Assembly (NCBI GenBank): GCA_012518255.1 | Contig: JAAYSX010000029.1 | Coordinates: forward strand, 1 to 56,693 | Length of the DNA: 56,693 nucleotides | Direction: 5' to 3' | Origin: Candidatus Epulonipiscium sp. | GTDB taxonomy: Bacteria; Bacillota; Clostridia; Lachnospirales; Cellulosilyticaceae | Shown: one piece after another, positions 16,700-23,969 of the stretch | Layout: every line of letters starts with the position of its first letter | How positions within the stretch are numbered: position 1 is the stretch's first letter | Notes under the pieces: generated by a model | The model's input: the letters and a program-made list of their open reading frames with translations, nothing else | Database searches by the model: none | Told to the model about the DNA's origin: nothing | Position numbers and translations under genes: made by a program

Positions 16700-17164
16700 C
16701 TACTGTCTATGGCCACATGCTATACAATATTCTGCATCTGGATGATTCCCAATATTGCAATTGGGGCAGAATTTCATTTGCAGGTATCCGTCCTTATCTA
16801 CTTCTGGACCCTTGCCCTGCTGAGCATTATTATTCCAAGTTTTTTTGACATTGCGCTTTGTACTCTCATATTCGTGTTTTTGCTTTTTGCGCATTTCCTT
16901 GGATTGTTTCTCTAATTCCCTTACTTCCTTATCTTGCTTAGAAATCTTCTCATATAGTATTTCTATCTCAGGATTTTCCTCTTCAGATAACCTGTTTTCA
17001 TATGTCATTTCACCAAGTTTTGTATATAATTTATTTAGGCTGGACTTAGCCTGAACTAATTCTAATTCTACCTTTCCTTGGTTTGCAGTTGTTTTGGTTT
17101 GCTCAATAACCCCTTTAGATATGTCTTTTGCACTTTGTGTTAATCTATCAAAAACATCCTTCAT
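16700..17164 (-). CDS. Coiled-coil protein with C-terminal zinc ribbon, in the ctsR position of the clpC operon
   Basis: A 154-residue soluble protein. Residues 1-120 are highly charged and strongly predicted as coiled coil (EIEILYEKISKQDKEVRELE). The last 25 residues form a zinc ribbon, CPNCN then CIACGH. There is no helix-turn-helix, so it is not CtsR. Similar zinc-ribbon coiled-coil proteins are widespread and uncharacterised in Clostridia. It lies 20 bp upstream of mcsA on the same strand and is probably the first gene of the mcsA-mcsB-clpC operon. A role in proteostasis is suggested only by this position. Confidence 0.8.
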   Translation of the reverse strand: MKDVFDRLTQSAKDISKGVIEQTKTTANQGKVELELVQAKSSLNKLYTKLGEMTYENRLSEEENPEIEILYEKISKQDKEVRELEKQSKEMRKKQKHEYESTKRNVKKTWNNNAQQGKGPEVDKDGYLQMKFCPNCNIGNHPDAEYCIACGHRQ

Positions 17165-17199
17165 AATTACACCTTCCTTAAATTATAATTCATAAATGT

Positions 17200-18126
17200 T
17201 TACATAAATAAAAGTGATAGTATAGGAATTGAGATAATACTAAATAATGTAGAAATAAATACACACTGTGATGCCACTTCAGGATCACCAGCGTATTCTT
17301 GTGCTATTAGCGCTGCATTGGCCGCTACAGGCATACCTGCAATAATAACAGCAACTCCCACCAGCTCTATATTATCCATACCTAGTATAGGCTTAAAAAC
17401 AAAAAATGTTATTAATGGTAGAACAAATAATCTTATAAATGCTATTATATATATTCGCCAATTATTGAACATCTTATTAATAGGTAATGTTGATAACATA
17501 GCACCTATTAATATCATAGACAAGGGGGTGGTTGTATTACCTACCAAGCTAAATACTCCCTTGATAACCTCTGGGACTGGTACTGCTAGGGCAAATAAGG
17601 TATATCCAATAATTGAAGCCATAACCCCTGTATTTATAAGATCTTTAATGGAAAAATCTACTTTCTCTTCTGATGTATTTACCAGGGATATACCTAAGGT
17701 GTATACAAGTAAAACAAAGGCAGCATTATAGATTACTGCATAAAATACAGGTTCTGGCCCAAATATTGTTGCTATTACAGGAAAGCCCATAAATCCCACA
17801 TTAGAAAAAATTAATGAAAACTCGAATATTCCCTTATGCTCCTTAGGTGACTTGATAATCTTGCTAACTATTTTGGCAATTACATAGGACCCAGCATAGG
17901 TAGAAAAAGCAATAATTAGCATAATTAAGCTTCCCTTGAATTTCTCTGCTGTCCTTGGTATCATCATTGCAGATATTATTAAAGATGGGAGGGCAAGATC
18001 TAAAATAAATTTAGAAAGATTAGAAATCATGTCCTCACTTATAATTTTTACCTTCCCAAAAACATAACCAAAAATTATTAACAAAAACAATATAGCAATT
18101 TGATTATATACAGCAGTAAAGTTCAT
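17200..18126 (-). CDS. AEC-family (auxin efflux carrier) permease
   Basis: A 308-residue membrane protein with about ten hydrophobic helices in two inverted halves. Typical AEC stretches include LSKFILDLALPSLIISAMM, FSNVGFMGFPVI, TTTPLSMILIGAMLS and the C-terminal GMPVAANAALIAQEYAGD. Bacterial members export or exchange organic acids such as malate, but the substrate cannot be predicted. It lies 35 bp upstream of the zinc-ribbon gene on the same strand, so read-through into the clpC operon is possible. It is separated from mazF by the terminator at 18190-18219. Confidence 0.9.
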   Translation of the reverse strand: MNFTAVYNQIAILFLLIIFGYVFGKVKIISEDMISNLSKFILDLALPSLIISAMMIPRTAEKFKGSLIMLIIAFSTYAGSYVIAKIVSKIIKSPKEHKGIFEFSLIFSNVGFMGFPVIATIFGPEPVFYAVIYNAAFVLLVYTLGISLVNTSEEKVDFSIKDLINTGVMASIIGYTLFALAVPVPEVIKGVFSLVGNTTTPLSMILIGAMLSTLPINKMFNNWRIYIIAFIRLFVLPLITFFVFKPILGMDNIELVGVAVIIAGMPVAANAALIAQEYAGDPEVASQCVFISTLFSIISIPILSLLFM

Positions 18127-18189
18127 AACTAGCTCCTTTATAATGTTAGGTTTTCTATATATGTATTAAGTATACTACATATAGTGCAC

Positions 18190-18219
18190 AAAAAAAAGAC
18201 TAGAATATTCTAGTCTTTT
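18190..18219 (-). terminator. Intrinsic terminator after the alr-mazE-mazF run
   Basis: The 26-bp palindrome (18194-18219) has 13-nt arms, AAAAGACTAGAAT and its complement. On the minus strand it is followed by eight T residues. It lies 23 bases after the mazF stop. It closes the acpS-alr-mazEF transcription unit. Confidence 0.9.
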
Positions 18220-18242
18220 ATATTTCCCTAATGTACTATGTA

Positions 18243-18581
18243 TTACAGTGCAAAACTAACCTTTATGCCCTTATCTACTTCTTTCATCAATTCCTTATCC
18301 AAATTACAAATCTTTTCTTTCAGTCGCTTCTTATCTATAGTTCTTATTTGTTCAAGCAGTATTACTGAATTCTTAACTAAATCATATTCAGTTGCTACTA
18401 TCTCAACATGCGTGGGTAGTTTAGCTTTGTTTATTTGGGATGTAATAGCTGCACATATAACAGTTGGACTATACTTGTTTCCTATATCATTTTGAATTAC
18501 CAGAACAGGTCGGACACCGCCCTGTTCTGATCCTACAACTGGACTTAAATCTGCATAAAAAATATCTCCACGTTTTACCAT
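18243..18581 (-). CDS. mazF: MazF/NdoA-family mRNA endoribonuclease toxin
   Basis: A 112-residue PemK/MazF-fold toxin, the usual length. The catalytic Arg24 lies in [16 protein letters not shown], and Thr47 in [10 protein letters not shown]. The C-terminal [13 protein letters not shown] is the standard dimer and active-site flanking element. Bacillus NdoA cleaves at UACAU; the same specificity is plausible but untested. It is 3 bp downstream of a MazE-like antitoxin and behind alr, exactly the Bacillus arrangement. Chromosomal MazF of this type acts in stress-induced translation arrest. Confidence 0.95.
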   Translation of the reverse strand: MVKRGDIFYADLSPVVGSEQGGVRPVLVIQNDIGNKYSPTVICAAITSQINKAKLPTHVEIVATEYDLVKNSVILLEQIRTIDKKRLKEKICNLDKELMKEVDKGIKVSFAL

Positions 18582-18584
18582 AAT

Positions 18585-18791
18585 TTAATCACACTCCGTT
18601 AGCCGAATATAAATATCATCAGCCTCACTTTCTACCTCAAAACATAGTTTCGAGATTTTCAAATTAATCTCCGCCATTTCCTGGTAGCCTTTAATCATTA
18701 CATCAATCGCCCTTTTTTCTTTTTTAAAGCACTTTTTATTGCAATCCAACTCAGGGGAATTAATATCTATACCTTGATTACGTTGTGTCAC
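18585..18791 (-). CDS. MazE/EndoAI-like antitoxin lacking a recognisable ribbon-helix-helix N-terminus
   Basis: About 68 residues from GTG at 18791, with AGGGAG nine bases upstream; a TTG at 18812 would give 75. No ATG is available. The C-terminal half (GYQEMAEINLKISKLCFEVESEADDIYIRLTE) matches the toxin-wrapping tail of Bacillus EndoAI, which has YMEMAKINLNIS then EAE near its end. The N-terminal half (TQRNQGIDINSPELDCNKKC) does not resemble the MKISLP ribbon-helix-helix DNA-binding segment. It should still neutralise MazF but may not autoregulate. It lies between alr and mazF. Confidence 0.75.
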   Translation of the reverse strand: MTQRNQGIDINSPELDCNKKCFKKEKRAIDVMIKGYQEMAEINLKISKLCFEVESEADDIYIRLTECD

Positions 18792-18868
18792 CGCAAACCA
18801 CTCCCTACCCAATATTCGTGATTTACTCCTACGTTAGCTATATATATTATTGACAAACGTTATGGAGT

Positions 18869-19996
18869 TTATACATATATTCTTGGAATTCTTTTCCCTA
18901 CCATACAAACTATTTCATAATTAATTGTATTTAGGATTTTAGCTATTTCTTCTACACTAATTTCCTTATCTTTTTGTTTACCAAATACAACTACTTCGTC
19001 CCCTACAGCTACATAATTTATATGGCTTACATCTACCATAAACTGATCCATACAAATATTACCAATAATCGGTGCATACTCTCCCCTAATTAGCACGCCT
19101 CCCTTATTCGACAGCCCACGTGAATATCCGTCAGCGTATCCTATTGGTATTGTAGCAACTTTTGTTTTTTTGTTGGTTGTATATTTTCTATTATACCCTA
19201 TTTCTTGATTTTTTGGTAGCTCTTTTACATGGACAACTTGAGTTTTCAAAGACATAGCAGGCACAAGTCCCATACTATATAGGCCTGTAGCCTCTGATGG
19301 GTAATGTCCATATAAGGAAATTCCTAATCTTACCATATCAAAGTGGGTATTTTCATTCATAATAATAGCTGCACTATTGGCCGCATGTATAAGTGGAATA
19401 TCTATTCCCACTTGGTTAAGCTCTTTTAAAAAACCATGAAATATACTATTTTGTTTTTTTGTATATGTTTGGTCTTCTTCATCAGCACTTGAAAAATGAG
19501 TATAAATACCTTCTATTTCTATATTTGGAAGCTTATTTATCTTAAGTATTTCTTCTATACTTGTTGGATGGGGTAAAAAACCTATCCTCCCCATTCCCGT
19601 ATCTACTTTAATATGTATTTTCACTCTTTTTTTCAATTTGCTTGCTTCATAGGAAATATACTTTGCCATTTCATATGAAAATATTGTTTGTGTTAGGTCA
19701 TTATCTATTAAAAGTCTTATATCAGTTGCTGGTGTATAGCCTAGAACTAAAATAGGTCTTGTTATACCAGCTTCCCTTAACTGCGCACCCTCTTCTGCTA
19801 TGGCTACTGCCAGGTAATCCACCTCTTCATCTTGAAGTAATTTAGCTATTTCTATTGCACCATGTCCATATGCATCTGCCTTAACAATAGCCATAATTTT
19901 TGTGTAACTAGCTATGTGTTTTTTAATTTGTCTATAATTATGTGTGATTGCATCCTTTTCTATTTCAGCAACTACACGTGGCATATGTGAAAACAT
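18869..19996 (-). CDS. alr: Alanine racemase (PLP-dependent)
   Basis: A 375-residue fold-type III PLP enzyme making D-alanine for peptidoglycan. The PLP lysine is Lys39 in IVKADAYGHGA. The catalytic tyrosine is in NQEIGYNRKYTT, about residue 260, and the C-terminal beta domain carries ICMDQFMVDVSH. The ATG at 19996 has a GAGG-type site; a second ATG (residue 5) is possible. It lies between the lipoprotein gene (8 bp) and the mazEF pair. This order, lipoprotein-alr-antitoxin-toxin, is conserved with Bacillus. Confidence 0.97.
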   Translation of the reverse strand: MFSHMPRVVAEIEKDAITHNYRQIKKHIASYTKIMAIVKADAYGHGAIEIAKLLQDEEVDYLAVAIAEEGAQLREAGITRPILVLGYTPATDIRLLIDNDLTQTIFSYEMAKYISYEASKLKKRVKIHIKVDTGMGRIGFLPHPTSIEEILKINKLPNIEIEGIYTHFSSADEEDQTYTKKQNSIFHGFLKELNQVGIDIPLIHAANSAAIIMNENTHFDMVRLGISLYGHYPSEATGLYSMGLVPAMSLKTQVVHVKELPKNQEIGYNRKYTTNKKTKVATIPIGYADGYSRGLSNKGGVLIRGEYAPIIGNICMDQFMVDVSHINYVAVGDEVVVFGKQKDKEISVEEIAKILNTINYEIVCMVGKRIPRIYV

Positions 19997-20003
19997 CTCT
20001 TCC

Positions 20004-20633
20004 TCACTTTTCTATTGTAAATATACTTTGATCTATCTGAGGATTGTAAGTAAATTCATTATACTTTATAATAACTGTCTCCTGATCCTCTTCATTGTAA
20101 ATAATCATGGTTACTGGTTTCTTACTTTCATGATCTAGCCATAATTTCTGGCTAGCCATATGTTTGCTTCCCCCAGGAATTATTGCTTCAAGCACTGTTG
20201 TCGTGGCGCCTTCTATATTTTGCACCTCTATACTAACGTCTTGTGATTGTAGGTAATTTTTAATAAAGCTACCTAAGAATATCTGATTTCTAAATTCATT
20301 ATCTGGAAGCTCTACAAGCTTAGGATCATCCACATTGGGATTATACTGGATAACCTTTTCCCCATTATAGATAGTTGTTAGGCCTGATATATGATCTGGT
20401 TTTATAACCTCGAACCTATAGTTGCCATCTATTTGGTAAAGCTGCCTAGCTTGGTAGGTGTTCTTATTCCCAGTGTCTATATGGCTAATCTCCAGGCTAG
20501 CAGCATAACTATCCATGTTCATTAGTTTCTCTTCTACTCCTAGTCCCTGTGATTGCCTTTCACCTGTAAGCCTACATCCTGATAAAGATAAACATACCAT
20601 TATTACTGCTAAGATTCTTACTCTTCTATGCAT
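20004..20633 (-). CDS. LolA/YdcC-like lipoprotein
   Basis: A 209-residue exported lipoprotein. The N-terminus (MHRRVRILAVIMVCLSLSGC) is a type II signal peptide with the lipobox LSGC. The mature part looks like the LolA/RseB-type beta fold (YQIDGNYRFEVIKPD, TIYNGEKVIQYNP, LWLDHESKKPVTMIIY). It corresponds in position to Bacillus ydcC, upstream of alr. Family members in Firmicutes have no settled role; lipid or envelope-stress sensing has been proposed for the fold. Confidence 0.85.
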   Translation of the reverse strand: MHRRVRILAVIMVCLSLSGCRLTGERQSQGLGVEEKLMNMDSYAASLEISHIDTGNKNTYQARQLYQIDGNYRFEVIKPDHISGLTTIYNGEKVIQYNPNVDDPKLVELPDNEFRNQIFLGSFIKNYLQSQDVSIEVQNIEGATTTVLEAIIPGGSKHMASQKLWLDHESKKPVTMIIYNEEDQETVIIKYNEFTYNPQIDQSIFTIEK

Positions 20634-20712
20634 GTTCCCTCCTTTATTAGTTAATAGGAAGTCCTCTTGTTTCTAATATACTCCCTAACAAGCTAATATA
20701 TGAGAACATTTT

Positions 20713-21090
20713 TTACAAGCCTTTTTCTGCTATGGCTACTGCACTTGCATATTCCTTGCAGTGTGATATGCTTACCCAAATCTTACCTATGTTTTTTTCT
20801 TTGGATATCTCCCTTGCTTTACCGTGTAGGCAGACTAGGGGGGCACCTTCTTCGTCCCTAATCACTTCCACATCTACCAGGTCAAAGCCCTTAAACCCAG
20901 TTCCTAACGCTTTACTAACTGCTTCCTTGGCTGCAAAATTACCTGCAATAGTTTCGTATGAATTATTACGTCTTCGGAAATAGTCCTGCTCCCTTTTAGT
21001 AAAGTTTCTTAAAATAAATCTATCATTCTTACTTACTGCTTTTTCAATCCTATGGATTTCTATAATATCATTCCCAACTCCAGCTATCAT
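20713..21090 (-). CDS. acpS: Holo-[acyl-carrier-protein] synthase
   Basis: A 125-residue phosphopantetheinyl transferase that activates ACP with the CoA arm. Signature residues are seen in GVGNDIIEI (Mg-binding Asp8) and NFAAKEAVSKALGTGFKG (Glu near residue 55). The C-terminal WVSISHCKEYASAVAIAE is typical. The start at 21090 overlaps the upstream coiled-coil gene by 4 bp (ATGA), so they are translationally coupled. With alr and mazEF it makes the Bacillus-like acpS-lipoprotein-alr-mazEF run. Confidence 0.96.
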   Translation of the reverse strand: MIAGVGNDIIEIHRIEKAVSKNDRFILRNFTKREQDYFRRRNNSYETIAGNFAAKEAVSKALGTGFKGFDLVDVEVIRDEEGAPLVCLHGKAREISKEKNIGKIWVSISHCKEYASAVAIAEKGL

Positions 21091-21734
21091 TCTTCCTTCT
21101 CCCAGTCCTTATCATTTAGATGAACCTTATCTAGCTCCTCTATAAATCTAGGCCCCACTAGTTGGTGAAGGTAGCGGTATATCTGCCTTGACCTTTTATC
21201 AAGTGCCTTTTTTTCTTCTGTTTTTTTCATTAGGGTTTCCCTTATAAGCTGTATCTGCCTATCTAATTGATTGCTTTTTTCCCTATCTTTATTAATATGA
21301 GTATAGCAAATTTGCACACTTTCATCTACTAGGGCTTTATTGGTAGTTTCTATTTCTACTGTTAGTTGATCTAGTCTTAATTCTATTGTTTCTGTCTTTT
21401 CATTGATTTTAAGGACCATTTTTTGTTGCTTTTCTATTTCCTCTATTGCCTCTTCAGAATTTAATTCAAATGCCTGGTGGGTAAGCTCTAATATTTTATC
21501 TAGCATATCTTTTTTTAATCTTGTATATTCTATATAATCTGTATTTAGCTTGCCCTGCTCCTTTAGAAGTTCATTTAATTTTTCTTCCAAACTTTCAATT
21601 TCGGGCGTTTTTATTTCTTCAAACAGTTGGTGCCATGAATTATCTAAGGTAATAATAGGCACTTTTTTTTCTAATGTAACAGGTTTTTTCTTATCTTCTT
21701 GGGGCCTTCTCCTTCTAAAAAACACTATACTCAC
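21087..21734 (-). CDS. Coiled-coil protein of unknown function, coupled to acpS
   Basis: A 215-residue protein, soluble, with no signal peptide. A basic N-terminus (FFRRRRPQEDKKK) is followed by long heptad-rich coiled coil from about residue 40 to 190, and a short conserved-looking tail (YRYLHQLVGPRFIEELDKVHL). I do not recognise a family. It overlaps acpS by 4 bp. It starts at ATG 21734 with a GAGG-type site. It could be a scaffold or structural protein; nothing firmer can be said. Confidence 0.7.
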   Translation of the reverse strand: MSIVFFRRRRPQEDKKKPVTLEKKVPIITLDNSWHQLFEEIKTPEIESLEEKLNELLKEQGKLNTDYIEYTRLKKDMLDKILELTHQAFELNSEEAIEEIEKQQKMVLKINEKTETIELRLDQLTVEIETTNKALVDESVQICYTHINKDREKSNQLDRQIQLIRETLMKKTEEKKALDKRSRQIYRYLHQLVGPRFIEELDKVHLNDKDWEKEE

Positions 21735-21759
21735 CTCTTATTAACTTTTTATATTATGT

Positions 21760-21788
21760 AAAAAAGGTATAAGAATATCTTATACCTT
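21760..21788 (-). terminator. Intrinsic terminator of the rex-DUF445 unit
   Basis: On the minus strand, AAGGTATAAGA, a three-base loop and TCTTATACCTT form an 11-bp stem followed by TTTTTT. The hairpin overlaps the last bases of the DUF445 stop codon. Confidence 0.85.
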
Positions 21789-23166
21789 ATCCAATTAAAT
21801 TAGATAACACACCTATAGCTGTTCCTAACAAGGCGCCTATTAGGGTAATTCCTCTAAGCTGATCCCTAACTACTGATAAAATAACTTCTTCTGCCTCTTG
21901 TGAAGAATACTCATTGATTTTATCTTCCACTAATCTAGAGATATCCATTAGTTTTACAACCTGCTTGGAATTTTTCTTTACTATTTCTATATACAAGTCA
22001 AAAATTTGGCTAGTTATTAGTTTCTGACTTTCTTTGGGTATTGCCATAGTTAAATTTGTTATTGGGATATTGGCAATGAATAATTTTATTTCTCCTAAAA
22101 CTCCCCTGATTAATCTTATAAACTCCTGGGTGTTAATGTATTTATCCCATTCATCTTCTATTAATTTTTCTATTCTTGCCTGAATGTTTATGTGATTAGC
22201 TTCTAGTTTTTCCTTAGTTAGGGATATTAACTTATGGGTGCTTTCATCATTAATCTGATCCTTGATTATATCAATAGCCCTATCCTTATAATCAGGGTTG
22301 TTTACTACTAAATCCCTCATAGCTGCTGATAAAAGATCTCCAAATTTATAATTCCTGCTTGGATCTTCAAGAGCCTGGTTAGCATAGTTAATTATACCAT
22401 CATAAATCTTATCTATATTCAAAAACATAGTAACCATTTGGTTAAAGTTCTCTTCTGTCCAGCGCCTTATAGTGTCCTTAATTCTAGTTGCTTCTTGGCC
22501 ACTACTAATAGCTGCTATAATGCTTCTACCAATACTTGGTGCATTGTCTTCTATCTTAGCATACATAACTTCCTCTAAATCCCCGAATGTTTTGTATAGA
22601 TAGTCTTTACTTTCCTTGCTATCTAATAGTTCTCTAGCAAATTCCTGGATACCTTTAGATAAGGATTCATCTTCAATCCCTTTAGCTATATATAGGTTTA
22701 GACTTTTTTCTATTTTATTTGTAATGTATGGACTAGCCTTTTCTATAAGCTCTCTAGATCTTAGCATGGTTATTATCTCCATAACTAATTGATCCATAAT
22801 TTCATCTAGTCTTTCATCCATATTATGACCTAGTAGGTCTTGGAATAGCTGCCCTATGGTCTTATTGCTGCTTTCCATATGTTTTGGGATCCCACTAACT
22901 AATTCTGCAAATATTTCCCTAGCCTTATCATTGGTTAGGGTATCAACAAGCATATCCTCAGTTAATAGGTATTCTTCTGTAACCTGTCCCATTTCATGGG
23001 CTAGCATATCTTTTTCTTTTGGTATTAATCCTGGGGTAAAGGGAATTTTATATTTCCCAATATATTTTGCTTCATGTGGCCTAAATAACATTTTTATGGC
23101 TAAATAGTTAGTACCATAACCAATTAAGCCACCTACAACAGGGTTTATTAATACATCCCATTGCAT
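21787..23166 (-). CDS. DUF445-family membrane protein (YheB-like)
   Basis: A 459-residue protein of the DUF445 family. Hydrophobic segments occur at both ends (residues 1-25, NPVVGGLIGYGTNYLAIKML; and the last 25, ITLIGALLGTAIGVLSNLIG). A long, mostly helical soluble region lies between them. The opening GLIGYGTNYLAIKMLFRPH followed by PFTPGLIPKEK is the family signature. The function is unknown. AGGAG precedes the ATG at 23166. It lies 11 bp downstream of rex, so it is probably under the same promoter. Confidence 0.88.
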   Translation of the reverse strand: MQWDVLINPVVGGLIGYGTNYLAIKMLFRPHEAKYIGKYKIPFTPGLIPKEKDMLAHEMGQVTEEYLLTEDMLVDTLTNDKAREIFAELVSGIPKHMESSNKTIGQLFQDLLGHNMDERLDEIMDQLVMEIITMLRSRELIEKASPYITNKIEKSLNLYIAKGIEDESLSKGIQEFARELLDSKESKDYLYKTFGDLEEVMYAKIEDNAPSIGRSIIAAISSGQEATRIKDTIRRWTEENFNQMVTMFLNIDKIYDGIINYANQALEDPSRNYKFGDLLSAAMRDLVVNNPDYKDRAIDIIKDQINDESTHKLISLTKEKLEANHINIQARIEKLIEDEWDKYINTQEFIRLIRGVLGEIKLFIANIPITNLTMAIPKESQKLITSQIFDLYIEIVKKNSKQVVKLMDISRLVEDKINEYSSQEAEEVILSVVRDQLRGITLIGALLGTAIGVLSNLIG

Positions 23167-23177
23167 TCTACCAGCTC

Positions 23178-23831
23178 CTAGTCCTCTTCATTTTCTGTTA
23201 AACTTTGGTCTTTGATTTTGTAAGCTAAGGTCATTAGCCCATGAGATAGGTGTACATTTTCTACTTGTACATGTTTTGGAAGGTATAAATCAACTGGTGA
23301 AAAATTCCATAGTCCTTTAATTCCCCACTCAGCTAGATTATTTGCCGTCTCTCTTACATTTTCTTTGGGCATGGTTAGCATAGCAATATCTACTTCTTGC
23401 TCCTTAACAAACTTCTCCATTACATCAATATCGTATACTTCTATACCTCTTATTGTCATTCCTATAAGTCTTGGGTTTACATCAAAAATACCAATTAATT
23501 TAAAGCCTCTTTTTTCGAATGATTGGTAATTAGCTAATGCTTGTCCAAGATTGCCTGCACCTACTATAATCATTTTGTGGGTTTTATCAAGGCCTAGTAT
23601 CTTCCCTATTTCCGCATGTAAATACTCTACGTTGTATCCGTATCCTTGTTGTCCAAAACCTCCAAAGTTATTAAGGTCTTGCCTTATTTGCGATGCAGTT
23701 ACCTTCATTCTTTCACTAAGCTCCCTAGAAGATATTCTGCTAATATCATTATCAATTAGCTCCCCTAAATACCTATAATATCTAGGTAGCCTTCTAATTA
23801 CAGCCATAGAAATCTTTCTTTCTTCTGACAT
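23178..23831 (-). CDS. rex: Redox-sensing transcriptional repressor Rex
   Basis: A 217-residue NADH/NAD+ sensor that represses fermentation and energy genes. The N-terminal winged helix (residues 8-80) has RISSRELSERMKVTASQIRQDLNNFG, the recognition helix region of Rex. The Rossmann domain has IVGAGNLGQALANY, and the C-terminal domain-swap helix is present. It is transcribed divergently from the ABC-F gene, as with ydiH/ydiF in Bacillus. A TATGAT -10 with a TGn extension lies at about 23867-23872 on the minus strand. I saw no convincing Rex operator at its own promoter. Confidence 0.96.
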   Translation of the reverse strand: MSEERKISMAVIRRLPRYYRYLGELIDNDISRISSRELSERMKVTASQIRQDLNNFGGFGQQGYGYNVEYLHAEIGKILGLDKTHKMIIVGAGNLGQALANYQSFEKRGFKLIGIFDVNPRLIGMTIRGIEVYDIDVMEKFVKEQEVDIAMLTMPKENVRETANNLAEWGIKGLWNFSPVDLYLPKHVQVENVHLSHGLMTLAYKIKDQSLTENEED

Positions 23832-23905
23832 ACTACTTTATTCCCCTTTCTGTCAATCTTTTAACACTATCATATCACAAATTGCCAAACATATCTCAAT
23901 TAAGT

Positions 23906-23934
23906 TTGATTTAATTTACCTTTTTGTTTATGAT
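23906..23934 (+). promoter_or_regulatory. Promoter of the ABC-F gene
   Basis: TTGATT (23906-23911), a 17-bp spacer and TATGAT (23929-23934) precede the start codon by about 35 bp. The match to sigma-A consensus is good. Confidence 0.65.
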
Positions 23935-23969
23935 AGTATTTTAAGTACTTTTATGTAAGGGGGTTTCTT

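Noticed and set aside
18585-18812. TTG at 18812 as the start of the antitoxin
   Set aside because: Possible, but the GTG at 18791 has the better-placed AGGGAG; the TTG lies before that site.
23832-23960. Rex operator in the rex/ABC-F gap
   Set aside because: No TTGTTAA-N4-TTAACAA pattern; only loose similarity near TTTGTGATATGATAG.
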